Positions 13,401-22,640 of a stretch of DNA of 50,553 bases are shown here, piece by piece. Each line of letters starts with the position of its first letter. The first letter of the stretch is position 1. Location of the stretch: NCBI RefSeq assembly GCF_001039355.2, contig NW_019773690.1:9939-60491 (forward strand), given 5' to 3'. Both the position numbers and the translations under genes were made by a program. Source of the DNA: Lingula anatina. Lineage: Eukaryota; Brachiopoda; Lingulata; Lingulida; Lingulidae. The notes below the pieces were generated by a model. That model saw only the letters and a list, made by a program, of their open reading frames with translations. It searched no databases and was not told the origin of the DNA.

Positions 13401-14692
13401 TTATTGGAAGGAAACAGGGAGTTTCTGCAGTGCCTGATATGGAGAACAAGATGAAAGACGAGGAAAAGCTTAAAGCACATGCAACACCTCATGGCCCCGA
13501 TTTGAATGATGAAAAAGATGAAGCTGCTGCGCCACCTACTGGCATGGCACAAATGAAAGATGATGAAAATGCCATGAGTGAAGTTACCATTGTTTCCAAT
13601 GTACCATCACAGGGTCTTGGTTTTGATGGTGGAAAAAGTAAAGGTAACTCTGATGAAACACCTACAGTAGAGAAACAGAGTATAGGTGATGTAAAACAAA
13701 AGAAGAAAGTGACAATGGTTCCCTATGTAAAACCACAAGACCAGGTGGTTAATGGAAATAACAAAGTTGATGCAGCCAATTTAGTGACAGTGAAAACTCT
13801 CCCCATGAATCATGAGCCACCTGTTGGAGCCAGGTTGAAGGAGACTGGACAGTTGTTAGATGAAGACTATCAGTATTTTGCTCAGTTAGTGAAACAGCAT
13901 TTATCTAGATGGGAACAGGACTCAAATAGGGCCATGACACTGAGCCAGCTTGAGGAGAATGCTGACATCAGGGAGCAACTGAAGCTCATGAGAGAGAAAT
14001 GCAGTGCTGGTTTGGAATTGAGAACAATTTTTAGAAGGCTTGGTAAAACCTTTGCATTAGATGACAATGGGGCTTTGAGGTTTACACGGGCCTGTATACA
14101 AAAGGAAGCATATGAGAGAGAGAAACAGCTCTTGACTCAGTTAGTCAAGAGTCATGTAACAGCAACCATATTGCCAATAAGCCTGGAAGTGCTTGCCCAA
14201 CAGGTGGATATAGAGAGGCAGTTGAAAAAGATGGAAATCTACAAAAACATGAAATATACACGTGATGAAAATATAGATTTGGTTGACATACTCGGAGGCT
14301 GTGGGGACACCTTTGAAGTCATAGAAAGTAAAAAGAAGTTTCTTGTAAGATTATCTAGTGCTGAAGTGAAGACAAATGCAGAATCATTTGCAGAAGACAA
14401 AATTAGGTTGGGGCTGTTAGTGAAAAACCACTTGTTAGAGACAGGCACTGGTGGGCCAATGAAGCTTGTCGAGCTTTGTCAGAAGGCTGATGTGAAGGAG
14501 AAACTGCTTTTCATGAAGGCCAAGTACAACAGGAATGATCTGAACTTGCTTCACATTATTTCCATTTTTGGGGAAGTCTTTGTGTTGCAAAATGTAGACC
14601 AAATGGAGGCTGTAAGGTTAACAAAATCTGCATTAAGAAGGGAAAAGGAAGTGTTAGATACAAAACTGTTGAAGATAGCAAACAGAAAATAG
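1470..14692 (+). CDS. DEAH-box RNA helicase (TDRD9/spindle-E- or YTHDC2-like), 3' part with giant C-terminal exon
   Basis: Four in-phase exons are visible: 1470-1689, 2301-2438, 7719-7838 and 7986-14692 (stop TAG), giving about 2390 residues; the N-terminus is outside the window. Exon 1470-1689 carries helicase motif V (ATNVAESSLTLP). Motif VI (QRKGRAGR) is split across the next junction. Then follow a winged-helix/HA2-like part (from about 7719, with LPVDLHL at about 8037) and an OB/RRM-like region (about 8600-8960, DPTTSVALVNPP). These are typical of DEAH/RHA helicases that unwind RNA 3'-5' using ATP. The order most resembles TDRD9/spindle-E, a germline piRNA-pathway helicase, or YTHDC2, but I see no Tudor or YTH domain. 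About 1700 further residues contain repeated winged-helix-like domains. Helicase identity is firm; the orthology is uncertain. Confidence 0.85.
2606..4260. mobile_element. DNA-transposon-like element with 22-bp terminal inverted repeats and TA target duplication
   Basis: Positions 2606-2629 and 4237-4260 are exact reverse complements of each other over 24 bp (core CAGTAGGACACATACTGTC). Taking TA as the target duplication (2606-2607 and 4259-4260) leaves a 1651-bp element starting ATTCAGTAGG. TA duplications are known from Tc1/mariner-type insertions. No intact transposase is present. A minus-strand open stretch (4074-4307) shows no recognised domain. The element is probably non-autonomous or decayed. 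Confidence 0.6.
4526..7565. mobile_element. 3.0-kb non-coding transposon-like element with TA target duplication
   Basis: The left end at 4528 (CGGTAAAATGCCATGAATTT) is matched in inverted orientation by the right end at 7563 over about 25 bp with one mismatch. TA flanks both sides (4526-4527, 7564-7565). Variants of the motif TTCGAAATTCA recur near both ends. The interior is GC-richer than its surroundings and has only short open frames, none resembling a transposase. A near-palindrome at about 5845-5877 carries a further TIR-like GGTAAAGTGCC, so the element may be composite or nested. The family is not identified. Confidence 0.65.
5365..7085. repeat. Degenerate GATCGT-containing repeat units inside the transposon
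   Basis: Units of roughly 75-100 bp recur in two clusters (about 5365-5555 and 6733-7085). Shared blocks include TTCAAGGGACTTCGTTA, AGATCGTCAGCGGGAGATCG, CGATCTGAGCGAGACAAGAA and GCAATTTTC. At least six diverged units are visible by eye. They resemble the subterminal repeat arrays of non-autonomous DNA transposons, but no function can be read from them. Confidence 0.55.
10235..10760 (+). repeat. Tandem 37-residue (111-bp) coding repeats
   Basis: Units start at 10235, 10346, 10457, 10565 and 10676 (the last partial), each 36-37 codons. The consensus is close to QDVLxVTxVKNGEDAVVDLP followed by SDIMLQGQxSSEEIAQ. The first unit overlaps the C-terminal strands of the first winged-helix-like domain, so the array probably grew by tandem duplication of that wing and its tail. 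Indels are multiples of three and the frame is kept throughout. Confidence 0.8.
11220..13790 (+). repeat. Reiterated charged linker modules in the helicase C-terminus
   Basis: Between the winged-helix-like domains lie long Lys/Glu/Asp-rich linkers that are themselves duplicated. The phrase DLNDEKD occurs at about 11419, 12241, 12551 and 13499, each followed by a GLGFxGG phrase at about 11533, 12349, 12667 and 13616. A block starting GALVMEEDRED occurs at about 11224 and 12051. The phrase KKVTMVPYVKPQDQ occurs at about 12440 and 13705. The similarity also holds at the DNA level, so these are recent segmental duplications within one exon. The linkers are probably disordered. Confidence 0.8.
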
Positions 14693-16772
14693 CACAGCTT
14701 GAGGAACTCCATTTGCCAAGTGGTTATGCAGTTGGCTGTGATTAATCACCAAGTTGATGGAAGGAAGGGGATGAGTATTCTACAAACAAATAATAATAAT
14801 GAAATAAAGAAATAATAAGTATAAATATGATAGACATTCTCAAAGAAAATGTTGAGAAATTCATATTCATTACTGTTGTTGGATTGGAAGTAGTTTTAAC
14901 AAGGCAGCAGAGCTGTCAAATGTGTGTCAAATCATATTTAGACAGGGCATCTTGGGTTGATTGTAGATTCATTGTGTGCTTCACTATGTGAAGATGTTTA
15001 CTAATGCCTGTTTTTGCCAAAAAATGTTTGTTAGGGTATTTTTAAAATATTGTTTCTTTCCATGGTTTGTAAATAATTTACTTTCATATTTTTTAAAAAC
15101 TGTGATGGAACTGAGATGTATAATTTTGAAATGTTAAATTTTGATATAATTTTATGCAATCATTAATACATTCTGTGATAGTTCAATCAGCATTATTTTA
15201 AATCAAAACAGAACTTTGCCATTGAAAATAGTTTATTTTTATGAGAAGGTGTGTCATATCCATTATATAAGAAAAATACAATTGGTCCAAACTAGAGGCT
15301 ATTCATTCATTAAATTCTTCACAGTTTGTCTTGTTTATATATATGTCCTTAAATAGCATAAGATTTAAGCTTCATATTCTGCGTATTAACAAATCAGAAG
15401 ATGTATTTTTTCTTTGTAGTATCAATGACTCACTGAATTAGGCTCTAAATATTTTCACATAAGCTTTGGCTGGATTTAAATATAAGAATTAAACAAGACA
15501 GAATAGAATGTACCTAACCAGTCATGAAGACTGCACTGTCAACATTGCTGCTGATATAATGTTCTCTACAATACAATATGATATGTGATTATCAGTTATT
15601 TTGAACTGTATAATGTTGTGCCAATAAATTTTAAACATCATTTAATGGTATATTTTATGTATACTGTATTCAGTATATACAGTGAAAAGCAGTTTGAGTG
15701 GAACCCTGGTGGCTCTAAAGCCCTCAAGCTTTTTCTCTGTCTCTCTGTCCGATCTTCATAACACTATTCTTTTTATAGAAATCAAGGGAACTATGCAATA
15801 TAACATCCACATTTCTCATGTGTATACCCTGATGCTCAATTGGACTAATATTGGTAACATCCATATACCCTCAGACTGCAACGAAATCAAAATTTTAAGG
15901 ATGAACTTGCATCAAGAATCCAAAAGACCATGATTTATGTAGACATACCTGAACAGCATAAGCATTGATGAAAACTATCCTCCTTTGTCAAGGGGCATCA
16001 TAATGAATTTGGGTTGAAAATAATAATAATAAAAAAAAAAAAAAATCTTTCTAGCCATACACTGTATATGATAGAACAGACTGCTGGGCACTTGTAAGAT
16101 TTTCAGACATAATCAAACCTAGTGAAGGGCCAACTCTCAGTATATCCCTGAACATATATTATAAATGTATCCCTCTATCCTTCAATTTTTACACTAGTCT
16201 ATATAGGCTGTCCATCAATATCCTTTCAAAACAATTCCATAATTGCAAGTGTGATTTATGTTAACTTAATAGATTTTGTTGAAAAGTCTAAAGTGATAAA
16301 TGTCCAAGTCCGCTAACCACACTAAATGTGCCAATTTTTCCTAGGTTGTCAGTAAAAAGCATAACTATTTGTCCTTTTGGAACAATTTATACCTTCTAAC
16401 CAGTAGGAAGGCCTATGTTGCTGGTACTAAGATAAGCTGATGGATGCAGGTAAAGAATCCTAATATTATATTGTATGCATCGCTACTGCTACCAGAGAAC
16501 TGAGGGAAAGTATTAGACTTGGTGTGTGATGTGAAAAAAATCACAAGCCTACACATTCGATTGCTGCCAAGACTTTTACAAAATAAAGCTTTCGATGATC
16601 CATTTACAACATTATGCATTAATACTTATATATATATACAAATAAATGGATTTCATTTTAAAGATACCAGTATAAAACAAACAACCACAGGGCTATATCC
16701 TCTTGTGCATCTCTCACACGACTCCCACATTTCCCACATTGTGTTAACAACTTTATCTAACTAAACTTAGTC

Positions 16773-17035
16773 TAAGGCTTCGTTCACATGGAATGTCTAT
16801 TTTCTAAAAACCTATTTTCTATTCGTGCTATCTTATGATCACGGTCTGTGCCCTGAATATCCCGCGGCGTAATTACTGGCAGCGCGAGCCAGTTACTTAT
16901 AGTACTTATAGTAACTGGCTCGCGCTGCCAGTAATTACGCCGCGGGATATTCAGGGCACAGACCGTGATCATAAGACATACCGCGAATAGAAAATAGAAT
17001 TTAGAAAATAGACATTGCATGTGAATGAAACCTAA
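16773..17035. mobile_element. Foldback MITE, possibly PIF/Harbinger-type
   Basis: Positions 16776-17032 (257 bp) form one near-perfect inverted repeat with arms of about 120 bp around a centre at about 16904. The ends read GGCTTCGTTCACATG and, inverted, GGTTTCATTCACATG. A 3-bp TAA duplication flanks it (16773-16775, 17033-17035); PIF/Harbinger elements typically make TWA duplications. The inner arms are practically identical while the outer 60 bases differ by several changes. No coding capacity. Confidence 0.75.
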
Positions 17036-18180
17036 TAACAACTAATCTGAAGATTGTGTGCACAGGAGCACACGCTGTAATATTTAGGTCTTCAATGTAA
17101 ACATAAACAGCAATGCAGCATTATCAACATTACTTAAAGAAACTATGTAACTTGGCTACATGGTGAGAAGAAATAAAAAATAAACAGCATAAAGTAACCC
17201 CTCCCGAACTCTTCATACATTATCACTGTGTGAGATGGATGTTGTAATTAACAATGTAACCTTTTCCATGTCAGGATAAAAGGTCTTTCAGTACAGAATT
17301 GCAACAGACTTTAAAAATCATATGTACTTGTAGACCCAATTTTACATATTTAATAGTTTATGCAAATGCTTGGGCCCAATTTCATCAATGATGGACCTTT
17401 CTATCCTATGTATAGGCAGGTTACACATATAAAATGGAATTGTTGCATTTGTGAATTCCTTTAGAATGTTTTAAAATTGAACATAAGTATGTGTGTCATG
17501 GGATATACTCATTCATCAAATAGTAGACAAGGCACCAGATAAGATTGGTAGCTCCAGCATAAACCCGACAATACATACATACCTATTCTTGGATAGATCT
17601 TGCAAAAAGCTGCTTCTTTTGTTATTATGCTGAACATACAAGGTTGCCAACTGGAGTAATTACTACTGTTTTTAACACATTTAAAAATAAGTTCAAAGTG
17701 TTTAAAATCTGGTCCCAGGTTAGGACATGATAAACAATGGATTTACTCACTCTGAGAGCTTAAACTGCTGGCAGTCCTGTTTAAAGATCTCATTTACACA
17801 CAAATCACTCACTAAATCTAAACAAAATGCATTAGTTCCCAAAATATCTTTTGTTAAAACAATCCAAAAAATATTTTGAAAACAAGGTGGGTTCATTTCA
17901 GAGAGTATGTCTTTTCTGCGGTACTAAAATTTCGAGAAAATTTTAAATCAATACATTTATATCATAGCGCAACAAAATGCAACATGTTTCAAAATAGACA
18001 CTACTTCCTGCCACTTATTAACCTTAAAAATACAACTGACATTGGCAGAAGGTTAAAGTTTCCTTCCTTACTCTACAACATGAATTCGGTGATTCAGCAA
18101 AACACATTTCTTTGTGCCCATAAGAAAATAATTTCTTAAATAAATAAAAAAAAAAAAAAAAAAAAAAATGAACACTTGGA

Positions 18181-18186
18181 TTTATT
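18181..18186 (-). promoter_or_regulatory. Polyadenylation signal of the copper transporter
   Basis: AATAAA on the minus strand lies about 40 bases beyond the transporter's stop codon. The proximity makes it a plausible 3' end, though a longer UTR is possible. Confidence 0.4.
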
Positions 18187-18224
18187 CTATTAGCACCATA
18201 AGATCACTTAACCATCAGCTGTTG

Positions 18225-18893
18225 TTAATGACAGTGTTCATTTATGTCTATCACCACCGCTTTTCGCCAGCCAAACAAGAAGTATCCTGTCCCAGCTCCT
18301 AATGCTACTGCTAGACACAGCCATATGTTGTAGGTCATGAATACCAGCATTAGGAAATAGGATACAACCACCTGAATAACATGGAGGAGGGTCTGGATGA
18401 AGTGGGCTTTGCTACACATCCGTGGTCTGGAAATTATAATCATGAAAAAAACCTTTAAAAAGAACTGAAGTGCATGTAGAAGTATAAAAGTGTGAACTTT
18501 GTGCTTTGTCAGTAAAAAATACAAAATGACATGTAATGTGAATAGAAAAAAGATAATCAAATCTACTCAATATGATTTAATGTCAAATAACATTTCATTT
18601 TGAACAACTGTATGGTGCCATCTTTATCTTTATCTTTAATCATGAAGCAAAAGGAGGCATAAATACCAGTTATACTGGGAAAAATCCTAAAACACATTCA
18701 AAACTAAAAAATTTTTATACCAATTTTTTTTTTAAATCAAAATGGGACCAATGACAAATAGAAATGTATTATGTCATGATTACAATGAAAGTCTAACCAA
18801 AGTTGTCGCTGTCCTCCCCCACTCTTGAACTCCTAGACTAATTTTCTTTCAAATTACTAGGCATGGAGGTCATGTTGGACAACTGTTTTCCCC

Positions 18894-18929
<36 letters not shown>

Positions 18930-21397
18930 GCTTCAAATGCAAAATTCTAACTTACTGTACAGTTGCATGTGTTTCTGTGACCATAGCATCAGTATATGCA
19001 CTGTTATAGGATCGTGCTCTGGTCATCACATTGTGTTTACGCAGTAAATGCTCCCTCAGAACCTTGAGACCCTCGTACAATGCAGCCAGAATGAAGATTC
19101 CTATGCAGGATCCTACCATGGCTAAAAGGGAGATAATCTTGAAAGTTGAGTATTTCAAAATATGCAAATTAAAAGATGAAAGTTCAATGAAAATTTTATA
19201 TTGGTACAATACATTTTCTTAATGTCAAAATACAGTAATTACAGACATGCTGAAAACTTTTCAGAATGGCCGGACATTTGGCCCAGCAGTAATGAAAAAT
19301 TTGCCAGACCGAATGCATTTTTGTCGGACCGAAAATCACTCTATTCGTTTGAGACAGATACTACCAGTACGATTAGGGTAACTTCCTTTGTTTGTGAATG
19401 TGATAGGTTTGAAATGGAAGGGAAAAAAAGCTTTGGGTTTTATACAATTTTATTAGTGACGTATGTCGAATGATGACTGTAAATTCAAAATTGCAGCTCT
19501 TAAAACTCTTGTCGGTCCTTTGGACCGACCAAGCCCAATTTTTTACCGGTCCAGACAAATTTTCCCGGTCATGACCGATCGGACCGACAGTTTTAGCATG
19601 TCTAGTAATTATCAATAATATATCAACAGCCACACTCAAAGTAAAGATAAACATGAAACAGGTTATATACATGTGAATCATAGATCAAAGACTGCATCAA
19701 GAAGCAGAGGATAAGACTAAGGAATGACAATTTTTTTACTTTTCCTGGCTCAGCTGACACCTCATAGCCTTCAATAATTAGTAAAGTGGATGACAAAAAA
19801 GAATGTACAATCAACAGTATTTGATGCTGTGTAGATATTTTAAGTTGTCTAAAATGTTCATTGTGCAAAAACTTTTATAAAAACCTGTGTTATCTGCAAA
19901 TTGATCAGAGCACAGGCCCAGCAATAGAGACAACAAATAATGCACAAATTTTTCCTAGTTTTTTCTTACCTCCAACTGTATGTGTCTGCCACTGATAGAA
20001 CAATATTGTCTCCATAACTCCTGTGTGGAAATACATCTAGAACAAAAACATTTTATTCTAAATCAATTTAATTTCGTGAAAACACTCAATTGGTATGTGT
20101 CTGCCACTGATAGAACAATATTGTCTCCATAACTCCTGTGTGGAAATACATCTAGAACAAAAACATTTAATTCTAAATCAATTTAATTTCGTGAAAACAC
20201 TCAATTGGTATGTAAAGTTAATTTTTGACACTAATTATTTTTTTTCAAATTGAGTGTCATTTCATTTAATGCAACTATTTGATTTCTACCAGCAAATCTA
20301 TTCATAAAATGCCATAACATACAGTTCTTTACTTATACATATAAGCCTTCTATTCATAAATTAATTTGAAAGGAATCTTCATATTTTTTAGTTTAACAAG
20401 TGGTTTCATCAATAAACCAGCACTATTGACCGCAGTTAAATTTAAACAATAAGCCATCTAAGAAGCATCTTCAAGAAACTATAGTGACAATAAGTTGTAA
20501 CGTCTTCTCAATTTTTATTAATTTTTCAATATTCTAATCCCGAATCCTTTTATAACTGTACCTTGTTTATTTACAAGAGAACCTGAGCTAACACACACAC
20601 ACAGAAAAACAGAGAGATCATGGACAAATGTTGATGATAATGACTGTCTTACATTGAGGAAATCAATCATATCCTGCAGCAGAAGTATGCCATTACCATC
20701 CTGAGTCTTTCATCAAAGAATGAGCTAACATATCAATACAAAAGACAATTAAGCTCCTGGATTTGCCAAGAAACTTTGGGTTGCTATTTTTGCTTTTCCT
20801 ATAATGTGTAAGTGCTCAAAATGCATTTATGAAATGATGATTTACTTAATTCATGATAGAGGTCTATACATATGATGGTAGATTATCTCCAACCCACACA
20901 ATAAAGCAGAGTTGGAGTCAACAAGTCTTATGGCAGGTTAAATACAGTGTATAGGATTGAATATGATGTAAGACAGTCAGTATTCACTACATATTTAATT
21001 GATCTCTCTTGATCCTTCTCTCTCTATCTCATCACAAACCAAAATCCAGGCATTTGCACTGATGTAGTTTTTAGATTTACTGTAACACATTATCATTTTC
21101 CTTCACTTACTAATTGTTACACGCATATTGAACAGTAATTATAGCTATAATCTACAGTATACTGTCACCATTATTTTCATATACAGGAATACAGGTAGAA
21201 TTATTCCTGACCTTCATATCATGGTTCATGTTCATTCCTAGATCACTGCCCATGTTGTGTCCTGCGTGGGGGTCTCCGATACTACCGCTTCCCATATCGT
21301 GCCCCGCGTGTGGATCTACTGTGTTGTATGTTGCGTTGCCCATATCATGGCCTGCATGTGGGTTTATGGTCACAGACATATTGTGCATGGAATGATT
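18225..21397 (-). CDS. SLC31A1: High-affinity copper transporter CTR1 (complete coding copy)
   Basis: Minus-strand exons in order are 21212-21397 (start ATG at 21388), 19970-20036, 18956-19121 and 18225-18426, all in phase, for 203 residues; human CTR1 has 190. The ectodomain has three [16 protein letters not shown] repeats plus MNMNHDM, a His/Met-rich copper-binding N-terminus, with possible N-glycosylation sites (NMS, NAT). The first membrane segment is split over two exons (from [16 protein letters not shown] to [14 protein letters not shown]). The second holds the MxxxM copper-filter motif ([11 protein letters not shown]), the third GxxxG (GAGTGYFLF), and the tail ends HCH. The family forms a trimeric Cu(I) channel in the plasma membrane or endosomes. 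The 5' UTR exon is probably near 31086-31200. Confidence 0.93.
19236..19611. mobile_element. Non-autonomous DNA element with TAATTA duplication, absent from the other copy
   Basis: The element at 19242-19605 (364 bp) begins CAGACATGCTGAAAAC and ends GTTTTAGCATGTCTAG, imperfect inverted termini. It is flanked by TAATTA at 19236-19241 and 19606-19611. The paired copy at about 22811 has a single TAATTA, i.e. an empty site, which proves insertion. The interior has repeated GGACCGAC-like inverted motifs and no transposase. Confidence 0.75.
19978..20207 (-). repeat. 115-bp tandem duplication containing most of a CTR1 exon
   Basis: Positions 19978-20092 and 20093-20207 are almost identical (one substitution seen). 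The unit covers nearly all of the exon at 19970-20036 with its acceptor. The second unit lacks the last bases and the donor, so it should not be spliced as a full exon. The paired region near 23170 has a single unit. Confidence 0.85.
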
Positions 21398-22602
21398 CTA
21401 GAAATAGAATAAAAAAACAGCATGGATTAATTTTAAAGAGATGTCATTAATGTTTTACCTGTAAAATATGTTTGAAAATCTTCCATCATAGGTTTTTGCA
21501 AAGCAGTAATTTTCTCTTATTGCAAAAAATCGATTTCTTCACGTATAACCACCTATCGTAAAAATTTCATCAAAACTTGTGAAGAATTTTTTAAAATATA
21601 ACAAACCACTAACATAAAGACCAACTGATGCACAGATATACCAACACTAATGAAAATGTAGCCTCCACTGGTGAATGTACCAACAAAGCCTGACAAGATG
21701 GGACATATGAAGTGACACCTGCTATAACCTGACCGGGAATGTGGTCTTGGCTAGGACAGTAAGGCTAAACTTCTATCTCTCAAGACTGAAGAGATAAGCT
21801 TTATATATATATCCCTAGTATATAGAGTCAGCTAAGGAGTGGTCATCTCATACCTTTAGAATTAAACCCCAAATGTAAATATCATGGCAAAATTCACACC
21901 AAGGCTAAAGTGCCCTCTGTGGATGGGTGAAGTGGTGGTAGGGTAGGGAGGGGTGCAGAGACTTTAAGTAACACAGCAAGGCTGTCAACTAAGATCACAG
22001 TACAAAATTAACAATTAAATTTTGGGGGATGTTCAGCTCTTTATAGATTGTGAAACTTGTTTGAAGCTTATAGAATGTTAAATGCATTGTTCTCACCGGA
22101 CCATATGTACCCAATATGTGGAACACACAGATGTGCAATACCTACCTAGTATCAACTGAGACCATCTTTTTGGTTATCTGAGGCACTGGCCAGGACTATC
22201 CTAGAGACACACTTGTATCATGTGATGTGTGTTTATTAAATGTGATGTAAATTGATTTTATATATAATTGCCAGACTGGCTAGCTGAATGACCACCCAGA
22301 CAAGCTTACTGACCACTGTCAGTCACTGTGGTCAGTGTGGGTCAGTGCACGGTCACAGTGGACTGCATTTGTCCAAAATCTCTCATTTGTGAGCACTGAT
22401 TTGTTAAAATATGATCTCAAGATAAGGCACATCAGTCTGGAAGATATCAGACTAGTGCCATCTCTATAAAAACACAAAAAGACAGCATTCATCGAGATAA
22501 GAAATGCACTAAGTAGCTATAAAGATAAAGGCAACTCATCTCAGATAAACTGGCATAAACTGATAGTCATTCTATACTATCTCAGACCAAAAAAAAAAAA
22601 AA

Positions 22603-22633
<31 letters not shown>

Positions 22634-22639
22634 ATAGAT

Positions 22640-22640
22640 N
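22640..22640. other. Single undetermined base at a probable contig join
   Basis: The only N seen in the window lies between an (AAAT)n run and a sequence that starts in the middle of a CTR1 exon. This is what a joined assembly gap looks like. Confidence 0.85.

Larger units (their letters stand above)
10057..14640 (+). repeat. Array of eight winged-helix (LOTUS/OST-HTH-like) domain repeats in the helicase C-terminus
   Basis: Eight copies of a domain of about 75 residues occur at about 10057-10295, 10816-11040, 11681-11906, 12962-13185, 13186-13404, 13866-14106, 14107-14365 and 14393-14640. Each shows an N-terminal amphipathic helix (such as LTQQIVEHL), a short strand plus helix (VLLSALGTVPSV), a basic helix (AKHKKGFKLKDHLLE) and a C-terminal strand pair (such as FLVRL). 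The third to fifth copies are nearly identical; the others are strongly diverged. The helix-strand-helix-helix-hairpin order resembles a LOTUS/OST-HTH winged helix. That is my inference from pattern; a profile search or structure prediction would decide. Confidence 0.55.
14693..18224. other. Helicase 3' UTR and convergent intergenic region
   Basis: After the helicase stop at 14692, AATAAA signals occur at 14803-14808 and 15623-15628 on the plus strand, so the mRNA probably ends near one of them. The remainder is AT-rich with only short chance frames, an A run at about 16030, a poly(A) run at about 18147-18169 and the foldback element at 16776-17032. No gene is supported. Confidence 0.6.
19063..22636. 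repeat. Copy A of a 3.1-kb duplicated block in the copper transporter locus
   Basis: This block is nearly identical to 22641-25725 in exons, introns and microsatellites. It is about 490 bases longer, and that excess is almost wholly explained by one 364-bp element plus its target duplication (19236-19611) and one 115-bp tandem duplication (19978-20207). It ends inside an (AAAT)n run next to the N at 22640. Confidence 0.85.

Noticed and set aside
7986-14692. Reading the helicase as a firm TDRD9 ortholog
   Set aside because: No Tudor domain could be recognised and the C-terminus is unlike TDRD9 or YTHDC2, so no gene symbol was assigned.
16784-17041. 85-codon minus-strand frame
   Set aside because: It reads through the inverted arms of the foldback element and has no independent support.
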